From Geminicoccus roseus DSM 18922 (GTDB lineage Bacteria > Pseudomonadota > Alphaproteobacteria > Geminicoccales > Geminicoccaceae): a stretch of DNA of 64,000 nt. The position numbers were made by a program, and so were the translations under genes. Shown piece after piece: positions 35,984-44,004 of the stretch. The DNA is taken from assembly GCF_000427665.1 (NCBI RefSeq), contig NZ_ATYL01000003.1, positions 1 through 64,000 on the forward strand, in the 5' to 3' direction. How positions within the stretch are numbered: the stretch's first letter is position 1; each line of letters begins with the position of its first letter. The notes under the pieces were generated by a model, which had not been told where the DNA came from, did not search any database, and saw only the letters and a list, made by a program, of their open reading frames with translations.

Positions 35984-36742
35984 ATGGCGGTGACCATCGC
36001 GATCGCCAACCAGAAGGGCGGCGTCGCCAAGACGACCACCACCTTTCATCTCGCCCACGCCCTGACACGGCGCGGCCGGCGGGTGCTGATGGTCGACGAC
36101 GATCCGCAGGCCAGCCTCACCGTCTATGCCGGCCATGATCCACGGCTCCTGGAGGCGGAGGACCGGACCCTGCACGCGCTGATGTTCGATCGGCGTCCGG
36201 CGGAAAAGGTGCTGATCGAGGGGGAGCCTACCCTGCTGCCTGCCTCGATCCGGCTGGCCTCGGCCGAGAGCGAGCTGGTGGCGGCCTGGAACGGCGCCAG
36301 CATCATCCGCGACAAGCTGCAGCCGCTGCACGACCGGTTCGACGTCATCCTGATCGACTGCTCGCCGTCGCTCGGCCTGCTGACCGTCAACGCGCTGGCG
36401 GCCGCCAACAAGGTCCTGGTGCCGGTCAAGACCGACTACCTGTCGATCATGGGCGTGTCCTTGCTGTTCGATACGGTCGAGCGGATCCAGACCCGGCTGA
36501 ACCCAGGCCTGAGCGTGCTCGGCCTGCTGCCGACCATCCACGACGTGCGCAACCGCCACGATCGCGAGGCGCTGGAAGAGCTGACCGCCGCGATGGGCGA
36601 CAAGCACCATGTGTTCGCGCCGGTCCGGCGCACCACCGCCTTCGATCGGGCCTCGGTCACCTCGGCGCCCGACGAAATCAAGGCCGACATCATCCGGGGG
36701 ATCGAGGAAGTCGCCGATGCGATCGAACGTGAAATCCGCTAA
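35984..36742 (+). CDS. parA: ParA family partition ATPase
   Basis: A 252-residue deviant Walker ATPase. The N-terminus is AIANQKGGVAKTTTTFHLA (Walker A with the signature Lys), with VLMVDDDPQASLT (A') and VILIDCSPSLGLLTVNALAA (Walker B). Such ATPases bind DNA nonspecifically and move ParB-bound sites apart. There is no N-terminal HTH, so it is of the Soj-like short type. The 3' end overlaps parB by 26 bases. Upstream are two copies of a 14-bp palindrome. No gidA or gidB neighbours are present, so this is unlikely to be the usual origin-proximal locus. Confidence 0.92.
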   Translation: MAVTIAIANQKGGVAKTTTTFHLAHALTRRGRRVLMVDDDPQASLTVYAGHDPRLLEAEDRTLHALMFDRRPAEKVLIEGEPTLLPASIRLASAESELVAAWNGASIIRDKLQPLHDRFDVILIDCSPSLGLLTVNALAAANKVLVPVKTDYLSIMGVSLLFDTVERIQTRLNPGLSVLGLLPTIHDVRNRHDREALEELTAAMGDKHHVFAPVRRTTAFDRASVTSAPDEIKADIIRGIEEVADAIEREIR

Positions 36743-37577
36743 GGCCGCGCGGCCCACCCTCAAGGACCGCCTGGCCGCCGACGCCTTGTTCAAGACCTCG
36801 GTGGACCTGCCCAAGATCGTCGAGCTGGACCTGGCGACGATCGATCCCGACCCGGGCCAGCCGCGCCGGCATTTCGACGCGCAGGCCATCGAGGAACTTG
36901 CCAGCTCGATCGAGGCCCATGGCCTGCTGCAGCCGATCCTGGTCCGGCGCGGCCCGACCCCCGGGCGCTGGATCGTGGTCGCGGGGGAGCGCCGCTGGCG
37001 GGCATCGGGCAAGCTCGGGCGCGCCACCATCGCCGCGATCGTCACCGATGGCGACCCGCTGGAGATCGCGCTGGTGGAGAACCTGCAGCGCGAGCAGCTC
37101 GGCCCGTTCGAGGAGGCTGCCGCGATCGAGCGGCTGATGCAGGACAAGGGCTGGACCCAGGATGAGGTCGGCCGGGCGGTAGGCAAGCGCCAGAATACGG
37201 TGTCGGCGCTCCTGTCGCTGGCGCGTCTGCCCGAGCGGATCCAGGTGGAATATGCCGAGGCGCCCGGCGTCGGCCGCTCGCTGCTGGTGGAACTCGCGCA
37301 GGTGCAGGAGGAGGAGGAGCAGCTGCGCCTCTGGGACCTGGCCAAGCAGGGCCTGGCGACGGTGCGCCAGATCCGTGCCGTGCGCCGGGGCGAGGGGGGC
37401 GAGGCCGTGATCCCGGGCCGGAAGCCGAAGCCGGCGCCACGCCTGGTCGGCGACAGCAGCCGGAAGCTGCTGGGCGCCCTCCGGGAGATCGACCGGCGCG
37501 ACCTCGACCAGGGCACCCGGGAAAGCCTGGAACGGCTCTGGCAGCTCCTGGGCGGCCTCCTGGGGAAGACTGGCTGA
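36717..37577 (+). CDS. parB: ParB family DNA-binding CTPase
   Basis: A 286-residue ParB. The CTP-binding N-domain is clear: QPRRHFD, GLLQPILVRRG, and the Arg patch VAGERRWRASGKLG with ENLQREQLGPFEEAAAIERL. The central HTH is WTQDEVGRAVGKRQNTVSAL, and a C-terminal dimerisation segment ends near RLWQLLGGLLGK. The ATG at 36717 has GAGGAAG six bases upstream and lies inside parA, implying coupling. The third 14-bp palindrome lies 26 bases past its stop. It should load at those palindromes and spread as a DNA clamp; this is inferred, not shown. Confidence 0.93.
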   Translation: MRSNVKSAKAARPTLKDRLAADALFKTSVDLPKIVELDLATIDPDPGQPRRHFDAQAIEELASSIEAHGLLQPILVRRGPTPGRWIVVAGERRWRASGKLGRATIAAIVTDGDPLEIALVENLQREQLGPFEEAAAIERLMQDKGWTQDEVGRAVGKRQNTVSALLSLARLPERIQVEYAEAPGVGRSLLVELAQVQEEEEQLRLWDLAKQGLATVRQIRAVRRGEGGEAVIPGRKPKPAPRLVGDSSRKLLGALREIDRRDLDQGTRESLERLWQLLGGLLGKTG

Positions 37578-37603
37578 ACGACGGAGCAGGGCAGGGGCTC
37601 CAC

Positions 37604-37617
37604 ATCCGACGTCGGAT
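37604..37617. repeat. parS-like palindrome, site 3
   Basis: The third exact ATCCGACGTCGGAT lies 26 bases downstream of the parB stop. A degraded relative, ATCCGATATGGAT, follows at 37649-37661. Together with the two upstream sites this brackets the parAB operon. Confidence 0.7.
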
Positions 37618-37720
37618 GCCATGCAACGTCGCAGGAAGTGACCGGTTGATCCGATATGGATGGTGAGTGCCTGGCTTCCCGTCACGGCGCCACCATGCCC
37701 TCGAACGGAGGGGAGAGCAT

Positions 37721-38509
37721 ATGCAGTCGGTCCCATCCACGGAGACGCCTCCGGCCCAGGGCGAACCTGCCGTCCTCGCGCAGCTGCAGCACAACCGCCT
37801 GCTCGGGGCCTTCGCGCCGGCGGACCGGAAGCTCCTCCTGCGCCACGCCGAGATTGTCGAGCTGGCCACCGGGACCGTCCTGGTGGAGAGCGGGGACGAC
37901 GTGGTCCACACCTACTTCCCCACCTCAGGGGCGATGGCCGCGCTGATCCTGGTGATGCGCGATGGATCGATCGCCGAGGCGGCGACCATCGGCAAGGAAG
38001 GCGCCATCGGGGGGATCGTCAGTGCCGGGCACAAGCCGGCCTTCGCCCGGGCCATGGTGCAATTGCCCGGACCCTGCCTGCGGATCGAAACCAGCCGGCT
38101 GGAAGAAGCCAAGCGGGCGAGCCCGCATCTGCACGACCTTTTCGCCCGCTATGCCGATGCTCTCCTGGCGCAGGTTTTACAGTCGGTAGTATGTAATGCT
38201 CTGCATTCGCTCGACCAGCGCTGCTGCCGCTGGCTGCTGACGACCCGGGACCGGGTCGGCGGCGATGCCCTGGACGTCACCCAGGAGTTCATCTCGCACA
38301 TGCTGGGCGTCCAGCGCACCACGGTCACCCGCACGCTTGGCGATCTTGCCCGCCGGGGCCTGATCGAGCAGGCCCGCGGGCGGATCACGATCCTCGACCC
38401 GCGCAAGCTCGAGAAGGCGTCGTGCGAGTGCTACCGGTCCGTGCGCGACCATTTCGCCCGGATCCTGCCGGAGATGGCCGAGCGACCTCCGGGATCAACA
38501 CCATTTTGA
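37721..38509 (+). CDS. Crp/Fnr family transcriptional regulator
   Basis: A 262-residue regulator with an N-terminal cyclic-nucleotide-like sensory domain (about 30-150; VLVESGDDVVHTYFPTSGAM, IGKEGAIGG) and a C-terminal winged HTH (VTQEFISHMLGVQRTTVTRT). The FPTSGAM stretch is typical of a common alphaproteobacterial Crp/Fnr subgroup of unknown ligand. No FNR-type Cys cluster is seen at the N-terminus. The ATG has GGAGGGGAGA upstream. Its targets are unknown. Confidence 0.9.
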   Translation: MQSVPSTETPPAQGEPAVLAQLQHNRLLGAFAPADRKLLLRHAEIVELATGTVLVESGDDVVHTYFPTSGAMAALILVMRDGSIAEAATIGKEGAIGGIVSAGHKPAFARAMVQLPGPCLRIETSRLEEAKRASPHLHDLFARYADALLAQVLQSVVCNALHSLDQRCCRWLLTTRDRVGGDALDVTQEFISHMLGVQRTTVTRTLGDLARRGLIEQARGRITILDPRKLEKASCECYRSVRDHFARILPEMAERPPGSTPF

Positions 38510-38701
38510 ATCGCCCCCGCTGTGCAAAGGATGTTATGTCGACTTGAGCACAGACGCTCGAGCCATGACTGTGCTTTGGTAGAAGAGGGCGTTCGTACCG
38601 CGGAAAGGGCAGCCGCTACGGAACTCCACCGTTCGCAGGGCGGCCTTCGCCGCATCGCATGAACGACCCTCACTGCACGAGGGAAGGGGGCTCGTCCTGA
38701 C

Positions 38702-39106
38702 ATGGCCGAAGGTCGTTCATCGGCGGTTGTACTCCTGGTGGAGGACGACCCCGTCATCTCGCTGGACACCAGCATGACGCTCCAGGACATGGGCGTCGCG
38801 CGGGTGGACGCCACGTTCACCCTTGAGGAGGCCGATGCCGCCATCAACCGGGAGACGCCCAGTCTCGCCCTGATGGACATCGACCTGCGGGGGGTGACCA
38901 GCTTCGCGCTGGCCGAGCGCCTGGTCGCCCTGGGCGTGCCGTGCGTGTTCACCACCGGGCATGGCCAGGAACTGCCGGTACCGCCCAGCCTGAAGGGCAC
39001 CCTGGTGATCACCAAGCCGTACGATCCCGCCCAGCTGCGGACGATCCTCCGGCCCTATCTCCATCCGCCGGCGGACGAGGCGCTGGTCCCGCCGGGCAAG
39101 GGCTAG
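38702..39106 (+). CDS. Orphan response regulator (receiver domain only)
   Basis: A 134-residue protein made of a single receiver domain. The acidic pair is in LLVEDDPVIS, the phosphoacceptor Asp in LALMDIDLRG, the Thr in VFTTGH and the conserved Lys in ITKPYD. There is no output domain and no kinase gene nearby. Such proteins in alphaproteobacteria often act in phosphorelays, including the general stress response. Its place next to the Crp-like gene gives no firm link. Confidence 0.9.
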   Translation: MAEGRSSAVVLLVEDDPVISLDTSMTLQDMGVARVDATFTLEEADAAINRETPSLALMDIDLRGVTSFALAERLVALGVPCVFTTGHGQELPVPPSLKGTLVITKPYDPAQLRTILRPYLHPPADEALVPPGKG

Positions 39107-39164
39107 GGCCATCGGTTCCCCCCAGGCGACGGACCGTTTCGCGGGAAGGGGATAGCAACGGGGG

Positions 39165-39716
39165 ATGACCATGGTGATAGGACAGGTGGAGAACCGCCTG
39201 GAGCCGCCGATGCCCGAGCCTGCTTTGCCCGCCAAGCCGATCGATCCCGCGACCCGGATCGGCCATGTCCACCTCAAGGTCGCCGATCTCGAGCGCGCAC
39301 TGGACTTCTACTGCGGCGTGCTGGGCTTCCAGCTGCAGCAGCGCTTCGGATCGCAGGCCGCCTTCATTTCTGCCGGCGGCTATCATCATCACATCGGGCT
39401 GAACACCTGGCAGAGCCTGGGCGGCCGTCCCCCGCCGCCGGGCAGCACCGGCCTGTTCCATCTGGCGATCCTTTATCCGACCCGCGCCGCCCTGGCCGAT
39501 GCGTGGAACCGGCTCAACCGGGCCGGGATCGTCCTGGACGGCGCCAGCGACCATGGGGTGAGCGAGGCCCTCTACCTGCGCGACCCGGACCAGAACGGGG
39601 TGGAGCTCTACCGGGACCGCCCGGAGGCTGAGTGGCCGCGCGACCGCGACGGCAGCCTGCAGATGGTCACCGCTCCCATCGACCTGGCAGGCCTTCTGGC
39701 CGAGCTGCGCCGCTGA
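39165..39716 (+). CDS. VOC family protein (CatE-like dioxygenase)
   Basis: A 183-residue vicinal-oxygen-chelate protein. The metal ligands are expected at His in RIGHVHLKVADLERALDFY, His in GLFHLAILYPT and Glu in QNGVELYRDRPE. The YHHHIGLNTWQSLGGRPPPP block is typical of CatE-like proteins, which cleave catechols or act as glyoxalases. Its stop codon touches the stop of the convergent LysR gene with no base between. Confidence 0.87.
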   Translation: MTMVIGQVENRLEPPMPEPALPAKPIDPATRIGHVHLKVADLERALDFYCGVLGFQLQQRFGSQAAFISAGGYHHHIGLNTWQSLGGRPPPPGSTGLFHLAILYPTRAALADAWNRLNRAGIVLDGASDHGVSEALYLRDPDQNGVELYRDRPEAEWPRDRDGSLQMVTAPIDLAGLLAELRR

Positions 39717-40625
39717 TCAGCGCGCGGCGACCTCCGACAGGATCCAGTCCCGGAAGGCCCGCACCGACCAGCGCTCGGCGTTGCGCCTGGGGGCCACCAC
39801 GAAATAGGAAAAGCGCGGCACGCTGAGCGACAGGGCGAACGGCTGGACCAGCCGGCCGGCGGCGAGGTCGTCGCCCACCAGGCTGGTGTTGCCCAGCGCC
39901 ACACCCTGGCCATCGATGGCCGCCTGAATGGTCAGGGCGCTCTGCTGGAAGTGCAGCCCGCGCTGCATGTCGACATCGGCCAAGCCTGCTGCCAGGAACC
40001 AGGTCCGCCAGTCCGGCCAGGAACCGTCCTGCGCCGGCCAGGCCTCGTGGATCAGGACGTGGTGGCGCAAGTCCTCCGGCACCCGGAGGGGCGGGTCGCC
40101 GTCCAGCAGCTTGGGGCTGCATACCGGAAAGACCTGCTCCTCGAACAGCCGGTCGACCCGCATGTTCGGATAGATGCCGCTGCCAAAGCGGATGGCGACG
40201 TCAATCTCGTCTCGGACGAAGTCGACCAGCCGGTCGTTGGCGTCGATCCGTACGTCCAGGTCGGGATAGAGCCGTCGGAACCGATCGAGGCGCGGCACCA
40301 GCCACTTCGCCGCGAACGAGAAGCCGGTACTGACCTTCAGGGTCGGCCGGATGGCCGGCGTGCCGATCTGCTCGACCGCCTGACCGACCAGGTCGAGGGC
40401 CTGACCCACGGCATCGCACAGCAGCTCACCCGCCTCGGTCAGCCGCACGTTGCGGCTGGTGCGCCAGAGCAGCCGCACCCCGACCTGTTCCTCCAGGGTG
40501 CGGATCTGCGCGCTCACCGCCGCCGGGGTGACGCTCAGTTCCTCGGCGGCGCGGGTGAAATTCAGGTGGCGTGCGGCGGCCTCGAAGGTCCGCAGCGCAT
40601 TCAACCCCGGGATGCGCCGGGCCAT
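39717..40625 (-). CDS. LysR-family transcriptional regulator (GcvA-like)
   Basis: A 302-residue LysR regulator. The winged HTH is at residues 7-66 (LNALRTFEAAARHLNFTRAA, ELSVTPAAVSAQIRTLEEQV), and the periplasmic-binding-like effector domain follows. The pattern fits the GcvA/AmpR branch. The ATG at 40625 has GGAG five bases upstream. It is divergent from the small DUF1127-like gene at 40749 with 123 bases between, the usual place for a LysR operator, so that gene is a possible target. Confidence 0.92.
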   Translation of the reverse strand: MARRIPGLNALRTFEAAARHLNFTRAAEELSVTPAAVSAQIRTLEEQVGVRLLWRTSRNVRLTEAGELLCDAVGQALDLVGQAVEQIGTPAIRPTLKVSTGFSFAAKWLVPRLDRFRRLYPDLDVRIDANDRLVDFVRDEIDVAIRFGSGIYPNMRVDRLFEEQVFPVCSPKLLDGDPPLRVPEDLRHHVLIHEAWPAQDGSWPDWRTWFLAAGLADVDMQRGLHFQQSALTIQAAIDGQGVALGNTSLVGDDLAAGRLVQPFALSLSVPRFSYFVVAPRRNAERWSVRAFRDWILSEVAAR

Positions 40626-40748
40626 GCCATCTCCGATCATCAAGCCAGGCTTCATGATGCTACAAGGAGCCCTCGCTGGGCAACCCGGGAAAAAAGGCGG
40701 ATAAGCTGGGAAGTCGATCGCGCTGGTGATCAATCGAGGTTTGAAGAC

Positions 40749-41021
40749 ATGTGTGCTGTCAGTATCCGGAGCGAGACCTTCGGACTCCACGTCCAGGATA
40801 GCGCGGGCCGGAGGGCTCGGCGGTGGCTGGCCCGCATGGCCGCGCATCTGCGGCCTGAGGGCCCCGACCCGCTACTCGCGCTGAGCGACCAGCAGCTGCA
40901 GGATATCGGCGCGGCGCCTGCGGTGATCTCGCGTGCCGCGGAGTTCCGGGCGGTGAACTCCTTCCGCGGGCCGGAAGGCCGGACCTGGGCCCTGCTGATG
41001 TATCGCGGACCGGCATCCTAA
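40749..41021 (+). CDS. Small DUF1127-like protein
   Basis: A 90-residue protein. The segment RRWLARMAAHLRPEGPDPLL, then ALSDQQLQDIGAAPAVI, is the DUF1127 pattern (an Arg/Trp-rich helix followed by L-D--L-DIG). Short DUF1127 proteins in rhizobia and Rhodobacter bind RNA or affect phosphate and carbon metabolism. This one has extra N- and C-terminal tails. It is divergent from a LysR gene. Confidence 0.75.
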   Translation: MCAVSIRSETFGLHVQDSAGRRARRWLARMAAHLRPEGPDPLLALSDQQLQDIGAAPAVISRAAEFRAVNSFRGPEGRTWALLMYRGPAS

Positions 41022-41051
41022 GAAGGACCGCCCTTGCGAAGCGCAGAAGGG

Positions 41052-41090
41052 GGGAGGGCGGCGACGACCCGGTCGCGCGCTGGCCCTCCC
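41052..41090. terminator. Hairpin between convergent genes
   Basis: An 8-bp GC stem (GGGAGGGC with GCCCTCCC) with an inner GCGAC/GTCGC stem lies between the DUF1127-like gene and the convergent beta-helix gene, eight bases from the latter's stop. It could end both transcripts. Confidence 0.5.
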
Positions 41091-41097
41091 GCCTTGG

Positions 41098-42462
41098 TCA
41101 CTTCTGGAGGTAGAAGGCGCCGGAGCCCTTCAGATAGACCTGGGGCGGCAGCAGCGTTTCCTGCGCGCCTTTAGTCCAGGCGTTCACCGCCGCCTTGTTG
41201 ACGACGAAGGAGCGGCGGACGACCGGGACCCTGGTGTCGGCGCTGGTATCGCGGATCGACAAGAAGTCGCCCTTATAGCCGCGCCCGGTCACGTAGATCG
41301 CGGCCTTGCCCCTCACCCTGTTCTTCTCGAACAGCACCGCCCGATTCCTGCGTCCGGTCAGGGTCAGGCGCGAGCGATGCTCGCAGATCGCCAGCATCCG
41401 CCCGATCACCTGAAGCTGCCGCTCGCAGCTGCGGGAGTTCAGGTCGTTGTTGGCGATGCGCAGGGGCCGGGCGATCCGGTTGAACGCGTTGCCAGTCACA
41501 TAGGCCCGCTCGACGTTGCGGGCGAAGACCCCGGTGCTGCCGTCATTCCGGCCATTGAAGACGTTGTTGCGGATGTTCACGTTGACGACGGTGCGGTCGA
41601 TCAAGGTCCCGCCGGCGGCGGTATCGGGCTCCTGGCCAGCCTCGACGCAGATCACCGAACAGATGTTGAACTTGTTGCGCTCGATCAGGATGTCCCTGGA
41701 CATCTCCTTCACCGAGACGGCGTGATTGAAGTAGCCATCGAACAGGTTGTTGCGCGCGACCAGCGTGTCGGTGCCGTGGATGCGCAGCCCGTAATCCATC
41801 CACGCCCGGCCGATCCCGCCCGGTTCCTTGCCGGAGATCATGCTGCGGAACACGTTGCCCTCGACGAGCACCTGAGCGACGTCACCTGTCTTCTTCCCGA
41901 AGAACAGCAAGCCATAGTTGCTGTTCTGCAGGAACTGGTTCTGCACGAAGGCCAGGTTCCTGCCGGACAGGACCTCGATGCCGCTGCTCGAACGGCCCTG
42001 ATCGGTGTGGAACGACAGCCCCTTGATCCGGACATAGGCGCTTTTGCTGATCTGCAGGCCGGTGTTGCGGAAGACGACCTTCTTCCAGGCCGCGACGGTG
42101 TGCCTGGCATCGCGCACGATCGGATGCTCCGCCTCGATCCGGATCGGCCGGGTGGCGGTGCCCTGGAGGGAGAGCCTGGCGCTCGGATAGTTGCCAAGCA
42201 GCAGGATCACCCGGTCGCCCGCCCGCAGCGTCGGCAAGAGCTTGTTGAACGCCCGGGGCCTGGACCGGCTGGTGCCGTTCCCGCCGCCATGAGGACTGGC
42301 ATAGAAGGTCCGCAGCGGCGGGCGTTCCCACTTAATGTAGCGATAGTCCACAGGTGGAGGCTTCAGCGCCGGTGCCGTTTCAGCCGCAGCGGATGCCGGC
42401 ACTCCGATAAACACCGCCAAGATTGTATAAACCAGGGCGGCGACCCTGCGGCATCCGGTCAA
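41098..42462 (-). CDS. Secreted right-handed beta-helix protein
   Basis: A 454-residue exported protein. A signal peptide spans about residues 1-27 (LVYTILAVFIGVPASAAAE). The body is a parallel beta-helix with repeated V-I--N-F turns. The block GYFNHAVSVKEMSRDILIER recalls the catalytic/calcium region of PL6 lyases, suggesting binding or cleavage of acidic polysaccharide. Cysteines in FNICSVICVEAGQEPDT may form disulfides. The TTG start has AAGGAG eight bases upstream. It is a paralogue of the adjacent lipoprotein. Enzymatic activity is an inference. Confidence 0.75.
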   Translation of the reverse strand: MTGCRRVAALVYTILAVFIGVPASAAAETAPALKPPPVDYRYIKWERPPLRTFYASPHGGGNGTSRSRPRAFNKLLPTLRAGDRVILLLGNYPSARLSLQGTATRPIRIEAEHPIVRDARHTVAAWKKVVFRNTGLQISKSAYVRIKGLSFHTDQGRSSSGIEVLSGRNLAFVQNQFLQNSNYGLLFFGKKTGDVAQVLVEGNVFRSMISGKEPGGIGRAWMDYGLRIHGTDTLVARNNLFDGYFNHAVSVKEMSRDILIERNKFNICSVICVEAGQEPDTAAGGTLIDRTVVNVNIRNNVFNGRNDGSTGVFARNVERAYVTGNAFNRIARPLRIANNDLNSRSCERQLQVIGRMLAICEHRSRLTLTGRRNRAVLFEKNRVRGKAAIYVTGRGYKGDFLSIRDTSADTRVPVVRRSFVVNKAAVNAWTKGAQETLLPPQVYLKGSGAFYLQK

Positions 42463-42564
42463 TGGCTCTCTCCTTCGACGGCATTACCGTTTCCGGAGAA
42501 GCGTTAGACACGATGCTTTCACGAATCCAAAAAATTCGAGATCTCAATCGTGCGGCGAATTTGT

Positions 42565-44004
42565 TCAGTCGTTCATACGGGAACAGCTCTGATCAGCCTC
42601 GCAGGCATGGGTCAGGTCCTTGCCGAGGCAGGGTTCCGGCCCGACGACGAAGCCTGGAGACCTGTCCAGGACCAGGCGGGGCGGCTCCGCCACGGCCGGC
42701 AGGCCCTCGGTCCAGCGATTGAACCCGGCCTCGTTCAGGATGAAGGGTCGCAGGCAGATGTCGACCCTGCCGGTGGCCGAGGAGTCGCTGACCACCAGCA
42801 CGTCATCGGGATAGCCCCGGCCGGCGACCAGCAGACGGGCGTCGCCCTCGACCTGGTTGGAACGGAACAGCACGCTGCGATTGCCAACGCCGATCTGGGT
42901 CAGCCGCGAATCCGGCTCGCACCCACCGAAGGTCCGCCCGACCAGGTAGAGCTGCCGGGCGCAGTTCTTCGAGTTGCGGTCATTGTTGGCGACGCGCAGC
43001 GGCTCGCTGATCCCGGCAAAGCGATTGCCGGTGACGAAGATCCGCTCGACGTTGCGCGCGAACACGCCGACCGTCCCATCGTCCAGGCCATCGAAGCTGT
43101 TGTCGGCGACCACGATGTTGGCGATGGTCCGCTCGGTCACGACATCGGCATGGGCGGTGTCCGGCTCCTGGCCGCCCTCGATGCAGACCAGCCCGCACAG
43201 CTCGAACCTGTTCTTCTCGATCACGACGTTGGCGGTCTTCTCCTTCAGCGAGAGGGAGTGGTTGAAGTAGCCCTCGAACAGATTGCCCCGGATGACCAGG
43301 GTGTCGCCTCCATGGACGCGCAGCCCGTAATCCATGCGCACGGCGCCGATTCCGCCCGCTTCCCCCTCCACGATCATGTTCTGGAAGACGTTGTTCTCCA
43401 CCAGCACCTGCCGGATGTCTGCGCCGGGCTGGCCGTTCAGCAGGAGGCCAGTATTGCTCTGCTGGAAGAACCGGTTCTGGACGAAGGCCAGATCGTGACT
43501 GCCCCTCACCGTGAGGCCGTTGCCGCTCTGGTCCGGTTCGACCTCGAAATCGATGCCCTGGACCCGCAGGAAGGCCGAACCGGTGACCTTGAGCTCGGTG
43601 TTCCTGAACACGGCCCGGTCGGTCGCGGCGAGCTTCAGGCCGGGTCCAGTGACCACCGGGTGCAGGGCCTCGATGCGAATAGGTGCTGCGGAGGTTCCCT
43701 TGGCTACGACCTTCGCGCTGGGGTAGCTGCCTGGCAGGAGCAGCACGCGGTCGCCTGGCTGCAGCGACGACAGGAGGGTGTTCAGGGCAGCCGGCGCCTC
43801 AAGGCTGGCGCCGCTCCCCGTGCCGGCCGGGCTGGCGAAGAGCGTGCGCTCAGCTGGGCTGCTCCAGTCGACCGGGACATACTCGATCGGCGCCGGTGCC
43901 AGCACCTGATCCCCGATGGACTCCAGGGGGGAGGTCGCACATCCGGCGACCGCAAAGGCCGCCAGCAACATCGTCGCCGCGAACAGTCTTCTGGTCGACC
44001 TCAT
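42565..44004 (-). CDS. Beta-helix lipoprotein, paralogue of the neighbouring secreted protein
   Basis: A 479-residue protein with a lipoprotein signal (LLAAFAVAGCATS, lipobox Cys near 22). It shares long blocks with the protein at 41098: YFNH-S-KE, CIEGGQEPDT, VGVFARNVERIFVTGN and RVANNDRNSKNCARQL. The C-terminus has extra cysteines. Residues after the lipobox do not include an Asp at +2, so outer-membrane sorting is likely. Its ATG overlaps the pabAB stop as ATGA. One gene for a lipid-anchored form and one for a free form suggests a division of labour on a surface polysaccharide. Confidence 0.78.
   Translation of the reverse strand: MRSTRRLFAATMLLAAFAVAGCATSPLESIGDQVLAPAPIEYVPVDWSSPAERTLFASPAGTGSGASLEAPAALNTLLSSLQPGDRVLLLPGSYPSAKVVAKGTSAAPIRIEALHPVVTGPGLKLAATDRAVFRNTELKVTGSAFLRVQGIDFEVEPDQSGNGLTVRGSHDLAFVQNRFFQQSNTGLLLNGQPGADIRQVLVENNVFQNMIVEGEAGGIGAVRMDYGLRVHGGDTLVIRGNLFEGYFNHSLSLKEKTANVVIEKNRFELCGLVCIEGGQEPDTAHADVVTERTIANIVVADNSFDGLDDGTVGVFARNVERIFVTGNRFAGISEPLRVANNDRNSKNCARQLYLVGRTFGGCEPDSRLTQIGVGNRSVLFRSNQVEGDARLLVAGRGYPDDVLVVSDSSATGRVDICLRPFILNEAGFNRWTEGLPAVAEPPRLVLDRSPGFVVGPEPCLGKDLTHACEADQSCSRMND

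Noticed and set aside
35984-37577. Interpreting parAB as proof that the window is a plasmid
   Set aside because: No replication initiator is present, and pgi, aroE, cysD and sthA are typical chromosomal genes; a chromid or a chromosomal second locus is equally possible.
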